From Bradyrhizobium canariense (GTDB lineage Bacteria > Pseudomonadota > Alphaproteobacteria > Rhizobiales > Xanthobacteraceae), in the NCBI RefSeq assembly GCF_018130465.1, contig NZ_JAFCKJ010000004.1, forward strand, positions 422,195 through 486,194: 64,000 nt of DNA, written 5' to 3'. The position numbers and the translations under genes are program-made. Shown piece by piece: positions 1 to 8,279 of this stretch; position 1 is the first letter of the stretch, and each line of letters opens with the position of its first letter. The notes under the pieces are model-generated. The model had not been told where the DNA came from and searched no databases. It worked only from the letters and a program-made list of their open reading frames with translations.

Positions 1-222
1 CCGGAACAGCACCTTACCGTATTCGAGAAGCTTGTCGTTCGGTCGATAGGGACGCGTCGAAACTTCAACGTCCGATGCTACTTCACTTGGCATTAAGTGA
101 AAATGTTCGTTGGTCTCACTCAGGGCGAGCAGTTTTTTGACGAGAAGGTCGCGGCCTTCGGGATTGAGCCATAGCTCGAATTCACCGACCGAATTGATGT
201 CTAAAGTAATTCGAGCTGCCAC
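1..222 (-). CDS. Imm32-like immunity protein, 3' end outside window
   Basis: A minus-strand frame runs from a GTG at 222 to the window edge (74 codons, no stop). The GTG is preceded by a good AGGGAGG ribosome site that overlaps the TGA of the upstream barrel gene (stop at 234-236), so the two are probably co-transcribed. The peptide opens MAARITLDINSVGEFELWL and contains LSETNEHFHLMPSE and RPYRPNDKLLEYGKVLFR, which I recognise as the Imm32 immunity-protein pattern; that assignment is from memory. Family members are assumed to neutralise a polymorphic toxin, but no toxin gene is visible on this side, so the role is inferred. The real start could lie slightly further in; the C-terminus is missing only because the window ends. 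Confidence 0.65.
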   Translation of the reverse strand, partial: MAARITLDINSVGEFELWLNPEGRDLLVKKLLALSETNEHFHLMPSEVASDVEVSTRPYRPNDKLLEYGKVLFR

Positions 223-233
223 GGCGGCCTCCC

Positions 234-2015
234 TCAATTCTGCAGCCTCACCCCTAGCATCACCACCGTGCCCTGCGAGCTTGACCCCGCCTGGTTCGAA
301 TCCAGAATGTCGTGGCGGAGCGTGCCCTTGATCCAGATGTTGCGGTTGAGCTTGTAGATCAGATTGCTTTCGAACGAGTAGGTCTTGTCGTTGCGATTCT
401 GGCCCTGGTAGTCGTAGGTGCCGTAGGTGAACTTGCCCACTGCCGTAAGCCAGCGGCGGAAATCGTGATCGACTTCGGCGGCGTAGGTGTGCACCAGCAC
501 GCCGGACGAGCCGGGGATGGTGGTCTCGGCGATCTGCGTGTCGGTGGCGAATTTCACCGTGGTCAGGCCGCTCGCATTCCAGATCAGCGAGCCCGAGGTG
601 AGGAAGCCAGCGAGCTGGCTGAGGCGCGGGTCGACGTAGTTGCGCGCGGAATAGCCGACCGAGACCTCGCCGGTGAGGATGCGCGAGAACTCGAAGGACG
701 AGCCGACCTTGGCGTAGCCGCCGTTTGAATCGCGGAAGAAGCCGTTGCGGTCCGCCGCCTGGTCGTGGACGCGGGTGTCGCCCTGGATTTCGACGAACGG
801 CTTCAGGCCCGGCTTGAGCTCGTAGGAGAAGCGCCCCACGCCGCCATACTGGTTGAAGTCGCGGTCGTCGTTGCTAAAGGTCGAGCCGTCGGTGAGCTTG
901 GAGTTGGTGTAGGCGGTGCGATCCACCGTGGCGCCGGCCGCGACCTGGAAGCGGTTGAAGGTCTGGTCGAAGCCGACCGTCGTGCCATAGGTGGCGTAAA
1001 CAGGATATTTCTGCAGACCGGCCTGCACGTTCGGGCTGCCGGGATTGTCGGTGGCGAGCCGCAGGCGCAGCTGCGTGGTCAGCTTGAGATCGCGATTGAC
1101 GTCGATGCGGCCGTCGACATGGCCGTTGAAGTCGGGGCGGTCAACCTCGACCGGCGAAGGCGAGGCAAAGCCGTCGATCGTCGCCGGCATGTTGTTGGTG
1201 TAGCCCGAGAACGAGCCGCGCAGATCGGCGACCAGCGCGTGGCGCTCCCAGTCAGACGCCACGACGAGATCGGGCGCGACCACATAGGCCGGCGAGCCGA
1301 CCGGCTTGTTCAGACGCGCCGGATTGGTGTCGTAACCGGTCGAGAGCTCGAGCCCGCCCTTGATCAGGAAGCTGCCGGCATAGTCGCCGACCGCGCCGAA
1401 CGAATCCTCGTCGAGCTTGAGGCGGCGGCGCAGCGGCTGGCCGGGCACGTTGCCGGCCATCGCCGGCGGCACCGGTGTCTTGTGCGCGGTCTCGGAGGGC
1501 GGCGGCGCGATGCGCGGCGGGCCGAGCGTCCGCTCCGGCGTTGCCGGCGGCACCGGCGAGCCGGGTCCGACAGGGCGCTTCGGCTTCGGCTGTCCGGGAT
1601 AAAACTTTGGCTGCTGTCGCTTGCGGTTGAGCGAATCGTAGCCGGAGGCGCTGGCGCCATTGGCGGCGGGCAGGCCGTAGATCGGGACCTTGTTGGTCGG
1701 GTTTTGGTTGGTCGGGTTTTGGCTGATCGGGTTTTGGCCTGGGCGCGCCGGCGTCTGCTGGCGCTTGCGCAAATCGGCATTGGGATCGGGCAGCGTCGGC
1801 AGTGCATCCGACGGTGCCTGCGGCACGCCCGCGGTGCGGCGCGTCGGCAGCGTGTCGGGCGAGGCGAACCCGCCGCGGTTGGGACTGAACAGGTCGGGAG
1901 TGAGGCTCTGGGCGGCCGCGGGGGCGCTTCCGAGGACCGTCAGCGCAAAGCACGGCAAAGCTGCGCGCAGGAAATGCGCGCGTTTGCTCCGGCTCGTGCC
2001 TGGAGACGACCCCAC
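234..2015 (-). CDS. Outer-membrane beta-barrel protein (BBP2_2-like)
   Basis: 593 residues from a GTG with GGAG about 10 bases upstream. Residues ~10-36 form a signal peptide ending in APAAAQ. A long Pro/Gln/Asn-rich low-complexity stretch follows (to ~190) and holds a short tandem repeat (QNP-containing units, DNA about 1690-1740). The remaining ~390 residues alternate polar and aromatic strands (GYDTNPAR, VGYSARNYVDPR) and end in a strand with terminal VMLGVRLQN, as expected for an outer-membrane barrel. The family, BBP2_2, is common in Bradyrhizobium as OmpA-independent barrel proteins of unknown function. It is divergent from kdsD, an LPS-precursor gene, and directly upstream of the Imm32-like gene. 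Function beyond outer-membrane location is unknown. Confidence 0.75.
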   Translation of the reverse strand: MGSSPGTSRSKRAHFLRAALPCFALTVLGSAPAAAQSLTPDLFSPNRGGFASPDTLPTRRTAGVPQAPSDALPTLPDPNADLRKRQQTPARPGQNPISQNPTNQNPTNKVPIYGLPAANGASASGYDSLNRKRQQPKFYPGQPKPKRPVGPGSPVPPATPERTLGPPRIAPPPSETAHKTPVPPAMAGNVPGQPLRRRLKLDEDSFGAVGDYAGSFLIKGGLELSTGYDTNPARLNKPVGSPAYVVAPDLVVASDWERHALVADLRGSFSGYTNNMPATIDGFASPSPVEVDRPDFNGHVDGRIDVNRDLKLTTQLRLRLATDNPGSPNVQAGLQKYPVYATYGTTVGFDQTFNRFQVAAGATVDRTAYTNSKLTDGSTFSNDDRDFNQYGGVGRFSYELKPGLKPFVEIQGDTRVHDQAADRNGFFRDSNGGYAKVGSSFEFSRILTGEVSVGYSARNYVDPRLSQLAGFLTSGSLIWNASGLTTVKFATDTQIAETTIPGSSGVLVHTYAAEVDHDFRRWLTAVGKFTYGTYDYQGQNRNDKTYSFESNLIYKLNRNIWIKGTLRHDILDSNQAGSSSQGTVVMLGVRLQN

Positions 2016-2206
2016 GATGGAAGAACTCCAACGAAATCAAATACTTTCGCGATTGTCCCCGCCGACTGGCGGGAACCATCGTTAATGGAGTTAAAACAAT
2101 TATGGTTAACGACCGGTTGAGGGCTGGGGCGGCCTCGTCGCATGGAAGGCCGTGGCGTGCTAAGCAGGCGCCAACGGGCGAACGCCCCTCCTCCCTGGAC
2201 CAGAAC

Positions 2207-3214
2207 ATGCCGAGTTCGAAACCGCTGATGACCCAATCATCCGGCCCCATTCCCGACAGCGTCGAATCCGCACTCCGCACGCTGGAGACGGAGAGCGGCG
2301 GCATCAATGCGCTCGCCGCCGCCCTGCGCGGCCCGCTGGGCCCGAGCTTCGCCAAGGCGGTCGATCTGATCCGCAACGCGAAGGGCCGCGTCATCGTCAC
2401 CGGGCTCGGCAAGTCGGGCCATATGGGCCGCAAGATCGCGGCGACGCTGGCCTCGACCGGCACGCCCGCCTTCTTCGTGCATACCGCCGAAGCCGCCCAT
2501 GGCGACCTCGGCATGATCACCACCGACGACGTCATCATGGCACTGTCCTGGTCCGGCGAGCAGCCGGAGATGAAGACCCTCGTGAACTATTCCGCGCGGT
2601 TCGCGATCCCGATGATCGCGGTGACGTCGAACGCGGCATCCTCGCTTGGACAAGCGGCCGACATCGTGATCGAGCTGCCGAAGGCGCGCGAGGCCTGCCC
2701 GCACAATCTGGCGCCGACCACCTCGACCCTGATGCAGGCCGCGATCGGCGATGCGCTCGCGATCGCGCTGCTCGAAGGCCGCGGCTTCACCGCGCTCGAG
2801 TTCGCGCATTTCCACCCCGGCGGCAAGCTTGGCGCGATGCTGAAATTCGTCCGCGACTACATGCGCACCGGCGCGGAGATCCCCCTCAAGCCGCTCGGCA
2901 CCAAGATGTCGGACGCGGTGATGGAGATGTCCGCCAAGGGTTTGGGGTGCGTCTGCATCGTCAACGATGCGAACGAGGCTGTCGGCATCATCACCGACGG
3001 CGATCTGCGCCGCCACATGCGGCCGGACCTGCTGACGGCGTCGGTCGACGACATCATGACCAGGCAGCCGAAGACCGTGCCGCCCTCGATGCTGGCCACC
3101 GAGATGATCGAGGTGCTGAACACCCGCAAGATCACGACGCTGGTCGTGACCGAGGCGGACAAGGTGGTGGGCATCGTGCATCTGCACGATCTGCTGCGGG
3201 CGGGCGTGGCTTAG
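2207..3214 (+). CDS. kdsD: Arabinose-5-phosphate isomerase, KpsF/GutQ family
   Basis: Interconverts ribulose-5-phosphate and arabinose-5-phosphate, the first step to Kdo for lipopolysaccharide; cytoplasmic. From ATG 2207 the protein is 335 residues, close to E. coli KdsD. An N-terminal SIS domain (about 40-180) carries GLGKSGHMGRKIAATLASTG, FFVHTAEAAHGDLGMI and SWSGEQPE, all characteristic. Two CBS domains fill about 210-330 (IVNDANEAVGIITDGDLRRH; LVVTEADKVVGIVHLHDLL). The frame is open upstream to 2102, but homologues start near 2207 and the upstream part is low-complexity. No strong ribosome site is visible, so the exact start is uncertain. The divergent neighbour is an outer-membrane barrel protein, consistent with an envelope locus. 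Confidence 0.93.
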   Translation: MPSSKPLMTQSSGPIPDSVESALRTLETESGGINALAAALRGPLGPSFAKAVDLIRNAKGRVIVTGLGKSGHMGRKIAATLASTGTPAFFVHTAEAAHGDLGMITTDDVIMALSWSGEQPEMKTLVNYSARFAIPMIAVTSNAASSLGQAADIVIELPKAREACPHNLAPTTSTLMQAAIGDALAIALLEGRGFTALEFAHFHPGGKLGAMLKFVRDYMRTGAEIPLKPLGTKMSDAVMEMSAKGLGCVCIVNDANEAVGIITDGDLRRHMRPDLLTASVDDIMTRQPKTVPPSMLATEMIEVLNTRKITTLVVTEADKVVGIVHLHDLLRAGVA

Positions 3215-3230
3215 CGCGTCCTCTCTCCTC

Positions 3231-3317
3231 CGTCATTGCGAGCGCAGCGAAGCAATCCAGATTGTCACCGCGGAGACAGCCTGGATTGCTTCGTCGCAAG
3301 AGCTCCTCGCAATGACG
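3231..3317. repeat. Palindromic intergenic repeat (CGTCATTGCGAGC family)
   Basis: CGTCATTGCGA at the left end is mirrored by TCGCAATGACG at the right end, with internal GAAGCAATCCAG / CTGGATTGCTTC arms. It lies between kdsD and the convergent CMD gene, so it could act as a bidirectional transcript end. A related but diverged element is at 17553-17690. Confidence 0.8.
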
Positions 3318-3322
3318 TGTGG

Positions 3323-3877
3323 TTAGAGCTGCGGAAATCTCGCCGCCGTCTGCTCCAGCGGCAGCCGCAGCCCGTTCGCCAGATACGACACCGTGCGGTA
3401 GAAGCCGCACAGCAGCATGATCTCCAGGATCTGCGCCTCGTCGTAATGCGCCGACAGCGCGGCGAACTCCGCGTCGTCAAACGTCGCGCGGTGATGCAGC
3501 GCGTCGACGGCGGCGATCAGCGCCTGCTCGGCCGGCGACCAGCAAGACGACGCCGCATCGCCCTGTACGGTCGCACGCACCTCAGCCTCGCTGAGCCGCG
3601 CCGGCGCGGCGAAGGTCGCGACGTGCACGCCCCATTCATATTCGCATTTGTTCAGCGCGCAGGTGCGGTCGATGACGATCTCGCGCTGGCGCAACGACAG
3701 CGGGCCGGGATCGAGCAGGCCGCCGGCGCGAAACTTGTCCCAGGCGCGAGTATGGCCCGCCATCACCCGGAACAGCAGCAGCGGCGGCGCGCCGCGCATG
3801 ATGCGGTCGAACTGCGCCTGGATCTCCGGGGGATAAAGCGGGGTGAGCGGGGCAATGCGCGGTGAAGCCTCGGACAT
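3323..3877 (-). CDS. Carboxymuconolactone decarboxylase-like (AhpD-fold) protein
   Basis: 184 residues. The central segment RTCALNKCEYEWGVHVATFA matches the CMD/AhpD-fold active-site region, and LRQREIVIDRT precedes it as usual. The cysteines are spaced C-x4-C with the histidine six residues later, not the CxxC of true AhpD, so peroxidase activity through a CxxC pair is unlikely. Many such proteins are detoxifying or of unknown activity. It is divergently transcribed from an HxlR regulator; the 72-base gap holds two tandem palindromes that probably control both genes. Substrate unknown; perhaps an electrophile or quinone, as for other HxlR-controlled genes (inference). Confidence 0.8.
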   Translation of the reverse strand: MSEASPRIAPLTPLYPPEIQAQFDRIMRGAPPLLLFRVMAGHTRAWDKFRAGGLLDPGPLSLRQREIVIDRTCALNKCEYEWGVHVATFAAPARLSEAEVRATVQGDAASSCWSPAEQALIAAVDALHHRATFDDAEFAALSAHYDEAQILEIMLLCGFYRTVSYLANGLRLPLEQTAARFPQL

Positions 3878-3889
3878 TGGCCGTCTCTC

Positions 3890-3931
3890 TTGCTACATTT
3901 ACTGTAGCAACATGCTACACTATTTGTAGCG
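3890..3931. promoter_or_regulatory. Two tandem HxlR-type operator palindromes
   Basis: TGCTACA-TTTAC-TGTAGCA at 3891-3909 is a perfect palindrome with a 5-base spacer. TGCTACA-CTATT-TGTAGCG at 3913-3931 is a second copy with one mismatch. The copies are 22 bases apart, two helical turns, between the divergent CMD and HxlR genes. Confidence 0.75.
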
Positions 3932-3949
3932 ACACGCAAGAGGGCGACG

Positions 3950-4276
3950 ATGGCGAAACAGACCTCCTCCAGATCGCGCAGCGTCCGTGGCTCGCGCACC
4001 GGGCGGCCGATCATGGCGCTGCTTGACCTGCTGGGGCGACGCTGGGCCTTACGGATCCTGTGGGAATTGCGCGATGCCCCCCTCACCTCGCGCGGCTTGC
4101 GCACCGCCTGCGACGAGGCCTCGCCGACGGTGCTGCAGGCGCGGCTGAGCGAGCTGCGTGAAGCGGGGTTCGTGGAGCTGGGCGAAGCTGGCGGTTACGG
4201 GCTGACGGCGCTCGGACGGGAATTGTGCGAGACGTTCATGCCGCTGCACCGGTTTGCGGAGCGGTGGAAGAGGTAG
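3950..4276 (+). CDS. HxlR-family winged-helix transcriptional regulator
   Basis: 108 residues, typical size for HxlR regulators. The winged helix spans about 22-100: LLGRRWALRILWELRDAP is the classic HxlR N-terminal signature (G.RW...IL..L), SPTVLQARLSELREAGFVE is the recognition helix with wing, and GYGLTALGRELC closes the domain. These proteins usually act as dimers and repress or activate a divergent neighbour in response to electrophiles or redox cues. Here the divergent neighbour is a CMD-fold protein, and the tandem palindromes in the gap are the obvious binding sites and would also give autoregulation. No sensing cysteine stands out except one at about 54 (TACDEA). Confidence 0.88.
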   Translation: MAKQTSSRSRSVRGSRTGRPIMALLDLLGRRWALRILWELRDAPLTSRGLRTACDEASPTVLQARLSELREAGFVELGEAGGYGLTALGRELCETFMPLHRFAERWKR

Positions 4277-4302
4277 CGTTAGTCGTAGCTCCGCGCTCCA
4301 AT

Positions 4303-4450
4303 CTTCCTTCTCCCCTTGTGGGAGAAGGTGGCGCGAAGCGCCGGATGAGGGGTTTGTCTCCGCAAACTCAGCTCAGCGTTGGAGGCGAGATACCCCTCAC
4401 CCGTCTCGCCGCTGCGCGGCGAGCCACCCTCCCCACAAGGGGGGAGGGAA
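4303..4450. repeat. Paired palindromic intergenic repeat (CTTCTCCCCTTGTGGGAGAAGG type)
   Basis: CTTCTCCCCTTGTGGGAGAAGG and CGCGAAGCGCCGGATGAGGGG at the left are answered by CCCCTCACCCGTCTCG, GCTGCGCGGCGAGCC and CCTCCCCACAAGGGGGGAGG at the right. The element fills the gap between the converging hxlR-like gene and nfeD, as expected of a dispersed repeat at convergent gene ends. Confidence 0.8.
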
Positions 4451-4457
4451 GAAAGAA

Positions 4458-4901
4458 TCACGCCGCCGCCACGGTCAGATTCGCACCGTCCACCTGCACC
4501 ACTTTCACCCGCGTCCCCGCCGGCGTATCGGGCCCAGCGACGCGCCAGACCGTGTCGCCGATGCGCATGGTGCCGTTGCCGTCGACGATCGGCTTCTCCA
4601 GCGTGAACTCGCGGCCGAGCAGCGCATCCGCGCGCTTGTTGAGGAACGGGCTGGCGCTCGCATCCCCCTTCGACCGCGCGAGCCGGCGCCACACCGGCAC
4701 GGCGGCGGCGGCGAACACTGCGAACATCACGAGCTGGATCTGCCAGGACATGGCGAACGCGAACGAGATCAGGCCGACCAGCAACGCGGCGAGCCCGAGC
4801 CAGAACAGGAAGATTCCCGGCGCCAGCACCTCCAGCGCCATCAGCATGAAGCCGAATATCAGCCAGTTCCAGGTGCCCAGCGATACCAACATGTCGGTCA
4901 T
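4458..4901 (-). CDS. NfeD-like membrane protein
   Basis: 147 residues. Three or four hydrophobic spans occupy about 10-75 (LIFGFMLMALEVLAPGIFLFW; FWLGLAALLVGLISFAFAMS), then an OB-like soluble domain (LLGREFTLEKPIVDGNGTMRIGDTVWRV) typical of short NfeD. NfeD proteins pair with SPFH/stomatin scaffolds in membrane microdomains and protease control. The SPFH gene lies 15 bases upstream on the same strand, which fits a two-gene operon. It lacks the long NfeD serine-protease extension. Biological role in this organism is not known. Confidence 0.9.
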   Translation of the reverse strand: MTDMLVSLGTWNWLIFGFMLMALEVLAPGIFLFWLGLAALLVGLISFAFAMSWQIQLVMFAVFAAAAVPVWRRLARSKGDASASPFLNKRADALLGREFTLEKPIVDGNGTMRIGDTVWRVAGPDTPAGTRVKVVQVDGANLTVAAA

Positions 4902-4916
4902 GACACGACCTCTTTC

Positions 4917-5918
4917 TTACCCCTGCCGCGGCGGCACTGCCGGCGGCGTCGGGCTGGACGACGGCACCGAGCCGCGGCGGGCAGCGGCGGCCGCGGACGC
5001 CGCGCTTTCGCCGAACGTCGCCTTGGCAATCTCGCCGATGCCGGCGAGCGAGCCGAGCATGCTGGTGGCTTCGATCGGCAGCATGATGATCTTCTGGTTC
5101 GGCGAGTCCGCGAACTGGCCGAACGCCTTGATATACTTGTCGGCGATAAAATAGTTCAGCGCCGCGACGTCGCCCTTGGCGATGGCTTCACTGACCATCT
5201 GCGTCGCCTTGGCCTCGGCTTCCGCCGACCGCTCGCGTGCTTCGGCGTCGCGGAAGGCGGCCTCGCGGCGACCTTCCGCCTGGAGGATCTGGCCCTGCTT
5301 GGCACCCTCGGCGCGCAGGATCTCGGACTGGCGTGCACCTTCAGCCTGAAGGATGTCGGCGCGTTTGACGCGCTCGGCCTTCATCTGTCGGCCCATCGCC
5401 TCGACGAGGTCTGCCGGCGGCACGATGTCCTTGATCTCGATACGATTGACCTTGAGGCCCCAGGGCGAGACGGCGGCATCAACCACACGCAGCAGGCGCT
5501 CGTTGATTTCGTCCCGGTGCGACAACACCTGGTCGAGATCCATCGAGCCCATCACCGAACGGATGTTGGTCATGGTGAGCACGGTGACGGCCTGGGTCAG
5601 GTTGGAGACCTCGTAGCTCGCCTTGGCGGCGTCGAACACCTGAAAGAAGGCGACGCCGTCGACCGTCACGGTGGCGTTGTCCTTGGTGATCACCTCCTGC
5701 TCGGGAATGTCGATCACCTGCTCCATCATGTTGATCTTGCGCCCGACGCGATCGAAATAGGGCACGATCAGATTGAGCCCCGGGCTCAGCGTCTGGGTGT
5801 ATTTGCCGAACCGCTCGATGGTCCAGTCATAGCCCTGCGGCACCGTTTTCACGCCGGCAACCAGCGTGACGATGACGAGCAAAACCAGCACAATCGCGAA
5901 AATGTCGAAACCGCTCAT
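4917..5918 (-). CDS. SPFH/Band 7 (stomatin-like, QmcA type) protein
   Basis: 333 residues from the ATG at 5918, chosen because a strong TTGGAGGAAAT ribosome site precedes it although the frame is open 14 codons further. One N-terminal membrane span (MSGFDIFAIVLVLLVIVTLV), a Band 7 domain (~20-190; QGYDWTIERFGKY, IVPYFDRVGRKINMMEQV, PWGLKVNRIEIKDI) and an Ala/Glu-rich coiled coil (RADILQAEGARQSEILRAEG and repeats) follow. The tail is Pro/Ser rich. Such proteins form large membrane-anchored rings or cages and influence protease access and membrane order. The downstream NfeD gene is its usual partner. Confidence 0.92.
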   Translation of the reverse strand: MSGFDIFAIVLVLLVIVTLVAGVKTVPQGYDWTIERFGKYTQTLSPGLNLIVPYFDRVGRKINMMEQVIDIPEQEVITKDNATVTVDGVAFFQVFDAAKASYEVSNLTQAVTVLTMTNIRSVMGSMDLDQVLSHRDEINERLLRVVDAAVSPWGLKVNRIEIKDIVPPADLVEAMGRQMKAERVKRADILQAEGARQSEILRAEGAKQGQILQAEGRREAAFRDAEARERSAEAEAKATQMVSEAIAKGDVAALNYFIADKYIKAFGQFADSPNQKIIMLPIEATSMLGSLAGIGEIAKATFGESAASAAAAARRGSVPSSSPTPPAVPPRQG

Positions 5919-5981
5919 ATTTCCTCCAAGGCGGGAAAAGGCCCTTTCCCGCGCTGTCATTGGTCGGGATCACAACCCCAA

Positions 5982-6011
5982 GGGTTCAGAAGGGTTCAGC
6001 GATGGGTTCAG
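5982..6011. repeat. Three short GGGTTCAG direct repeats
   Basis: GGGTTCAG occurs at 5982-5989, 5992-5999 and 6004-6011 upstream of the SPFH gene. No function is assigned; the rest of the 250-base gap to 6171 shows nothing recognisable. Confidence 0.55.
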
Positions 6012-6171
6012 CGGTCGTGCATAATCTCGGCATCGGCGTGATTCTACACAAGACGCCGGGAGAGGGAATGGCCGCGATTATGTATTTGCGAGGCGCTCTT
6101 GAAAGAGTGCAGGCGCAGACCTAGCGGCGAAAATTAACGAACCCAGCCATGCCGGCGGTCGCAGCCAAATC

Positions 6172-7149
6172 CTACTCGATGACCTCGTTCGCGGTTGCGA
6201 GCAGGCTTGGCGCAAGCGTGACGCCGATCGCCTTGGCCGTCTTCAAGTTGATCGCCAGCTCGAACGTGGTGGGATTCTGGACCGGCAGGTCGGCCGCTCG
6301 CGCACCCTTCAGGATGCGATCGATATAGGAGGCGGCGCGGCGGAGCTGCTCGGCGCTATCGGTGCTGTAGGACATCAAGCCGCCCTCGTCGACGAAGGTG
6401 CGGCTCCAGAACACCGCCGGCGCGCGCGCTTCACTGATCGCCGCCAGCAGATGCGCACGGTTGGACATGGTGAAGAAGTCCGGCAGCACCAGCAGGCCGC
6501 CGTCTTTCCGCGAAGCCAGGGCGGCGATCGAGGCCCTGTCATGGACCGGCGCGGGCTCCACCGTCACATGGAGCGCGCGGCCAGCGTCCTCGATCGTACG
6601 CAGCATCAGGGGCGCGAACGGCGCGGTGGCGGGATTGTAGACGACGAAGACACGGGACAGTTTTGGCGTGACCTGTGTCAGCATCTCCAGCCATTTACCG
6701 GCCAGCGGGCCGTCGTAATCGGTGAAGCCGGTGACATTGCCGCCGGGATGGGCGAGATTCTGGACAAAACCCTGGCTGACAGGATCGGTGACGACGGCGA
6801 AAACGATCGGGATCGTCGTCGTGCGCCGGCGCAGCTCCTCCACCGATGGCGTGCCGACCGCAAGCAGGATGTCGGGCTTGAGCGCCACGAGTTCGTCGGC
6901 GAGTTGCGCGATGCGCGCACGGTCGCCGCCGCCGTTACGCCAATCGATCTTGAGGTTGTCGCGCTCCTTCCAGCCATGGCCGGCAAGCGCCTCGACCAGG
7001 ATCGCGCTACGCGTCTGCCCGATCGCATCGTCGGCCGCAGTGACCGAGAGCACGCCGAGCCGGCGCGTCGCGTTCGGTTGCTGCGCCAACACTGAGGCCG
7101 GCAGCGCCGCGGTCATCCCAAGAAGCGCCAGAACCTCGCGGCGATTCAT
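6172..7149 (-). CDS. ABC-type substrate-binding protein (ABC_sub_bind/TrpX type)
   Basis: 325 residues. A signal peptide (MNRREVLALLGMTAALPASVLAQ, twin-Arg-like start) is followed by RRLGVLSV, PDILLAVGTPSVEELRRRT, IPIVFAVVTDPVSQGFV and HPGGNVTGF, the hallmarks of the PF04392 family of periplasmic binding proteins. Orthologues are usually linked to a permease and ATPase for aromatic amino acids or unknown ligands, but no such genes are adjacent here. The gene ends a minus-strand pair with hemH (stop of hemH 10 bases upstream of this start), probably by chance rather than function. Ligand unknown. Confidence 0.85.
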   Translation of the reverse strand: MNRREVLALLGMTAALPASVLAQQPNATRRLGVLSVTAADDAIGQTRSAILVEALAGHGWKERDNLKIDWRNGGGDRARIAQLADELVALKPDILLAVGTPSVEELRRRTTTIPIVFAVVTDPVSQGFVQNLAHPGGNVTGFTDYDGPLAGKWLEMLTQVTPKLSRVFVVYNPATAPFAPLMLRTIEDAGRALHVTVEPAPVHDRASIAALASRKDGGLLVLPDFFTMSNRAHLLAAISEARAPAVFWSRTFVDEGGLMSYSTDSAEQLRRAASYIDRILKGARAADLPVQNPTTFELAINLKTAKAIGVTLAPSLLATANEVIE

Positions 7150-7159
7150 GGGGCGCCCA

Positions 7160-8197
7160 TCAGATCCAGCCCTGAAGCTCGCGCAGCACGAGCGTGCGGA
7201 TCACATCCATGCCGGGTTCGCTGTCGTTTAGGCAGGGGATCGCGGAAAACTGCTCGCCGCCATTGTGCTTGAAGATCTCGGCATTCTCCTGCGCGATCTC
7301 CTCCAGCGTCTCCAGGCAGTCGGCGGAAAAGCCGGGCGTTACCACCGCGATGCGGCGCACGCCCTCTTTCGCCAGACGCTCCATGGTCTTGTCGGTGTAG
7401 GGCTGGAGCCACTCGTCATTGCCAAAGCGCGACTGGAAGGTCAGCAACAGCTTCGTCTCGTCCATCCCGAGCCTGCGGCGCAGCGCCTCGGTGGTGGCGA
7501 CGCATTGGCCCTGATACGGATCGCCCTTGTCGACATAGGATTTCGGCATGCCGTGGAAGGAGGCGACGATCAGCTCCGGCTCGAACGGCAGGCTCGCCAG
7601 ATGCGTCTGGATCGAGGTGGCGAGCGCCTCGATATAGGCCTCGTCCTCGTAATAAGGCGGCGTCACCCGCAGCGTCGGCTGCGCCCGCAGGCGGGCAAGC
7701 ACGCGGAACACCTCGTCACAGACGGTCGCCGAGGTCGGGGCCGAATATTGCGGATAGAGCGGCACGGCGAGGATGCGCTCGCACCCCTTCGCGATCAGCG
7801 CGTCGATGCCCGACCTGATCGAGGGATTGCCGTAGCGCATCGCCCAATCCACCACGACGTGGTCACGATCCGACAGCGCGGCTGCGAGCTTGTCGCTCTG
7901 CGACCGCGTGATGGTCTTCAGCGGCGACTCGTTCTTCTCGGTGTTCCAGATCTTCTGGTAGTCGAGCGCCTTGGTGCGGGGTCGGCTGCGCAGGATGATG
8001 CCGTTGAGCACCAGCTGCCAGATCAGGCCCTGATCCTCGATGACCCGGGCGTCCGACAGGAACTCCTTGAGATAGACCCGCACGCCGGGCGCATCAGCCG
8101 TATCGGGCGTGCCGAGATTGACCAGGAGCACGCCGACGCGCGGCAGACTGGACCGGACGGCTGGCTTCGCGGCTGCGATGGGGGCGATTGTCGTCAT
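7160..8197 (-). CDS. hemH: Ferrochelatase
   Basis: Inserts Fe2+ into protoporphyrin IX, the last step of protoheme synthesis; membrane-associated. From ATG 8197 it is 345 residues, the usual bacterial length; a longer start at 8233 is possible but poorly supported. Diagnostic motifs are RVGVLLVNLGTPD (N-terminus), IVASFHGMPKSYVDKGDPY (catalytic His region), WLQPYTDKTMERLAKEGVRR and VTPGFSADCLETLEEIAQE with the conserved Glu. A terminal NDSEPGMDVI segment completes the family pattern. No Irr/iron-control box could be seen upstream. The neighbour on the other strand is a MAPEG-family protein. Confidence 0.96.
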   Translation of the reverse strand: MTTIAPIAAAKPAVRSSLPRVGVLLVNLGTPDTADAPGVRVYLKEFLSDARVIEDQGLIWQLVLNGIILRSRPRTKALDYQKIWNTEKNESPLKTITRSQSDKLAAALSDRDHVVVDWAMRYGNPSIRSGIDALIAKGCERILAVPLYPQYSAPTSATVCDEVFRVLARLRAQPTLRVTPPYYEDEAYIEALATSIQTHLASLPFEPELIVASFHGMPKSYVDKGDPYQGQCVATTEALRRRLGMDETKLLLTFQSRFGNDEWLQPYTDKTMERLAKEGVRRIAVVTPGFSADCLETLEEIAQENAEIFKHNGGEQFSAIPCLNDSEPGMDVIRTLVLRELQGWI

Positions 8198-8279
8198 GTA
8201 TCGTTGCGTCGCGCGTTGCTCCGAACTTGTCAAGATGAGGCCTGTTTCGCTAGGGTCGCACCCAAGCGGGGGAGGGAAT

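Noticed and set aside
2098-2110. CtrA-like TTAACCAT on the minus strand between the barrel gene and kdsD.
   Set aside because: A single 8-mer, and the nearby TTAA blocks are not 7 bases apart, so no full CtrA site.
765-2120. Long plus-strand open frame antisense to the outer-membrane barrel gene.
   Set aside because: High-GC shadow frame: Arg/Ala/Gly-rich, no family pattern, no ribosome site; the minus strand encodes a full-length barrel with signal peptide.
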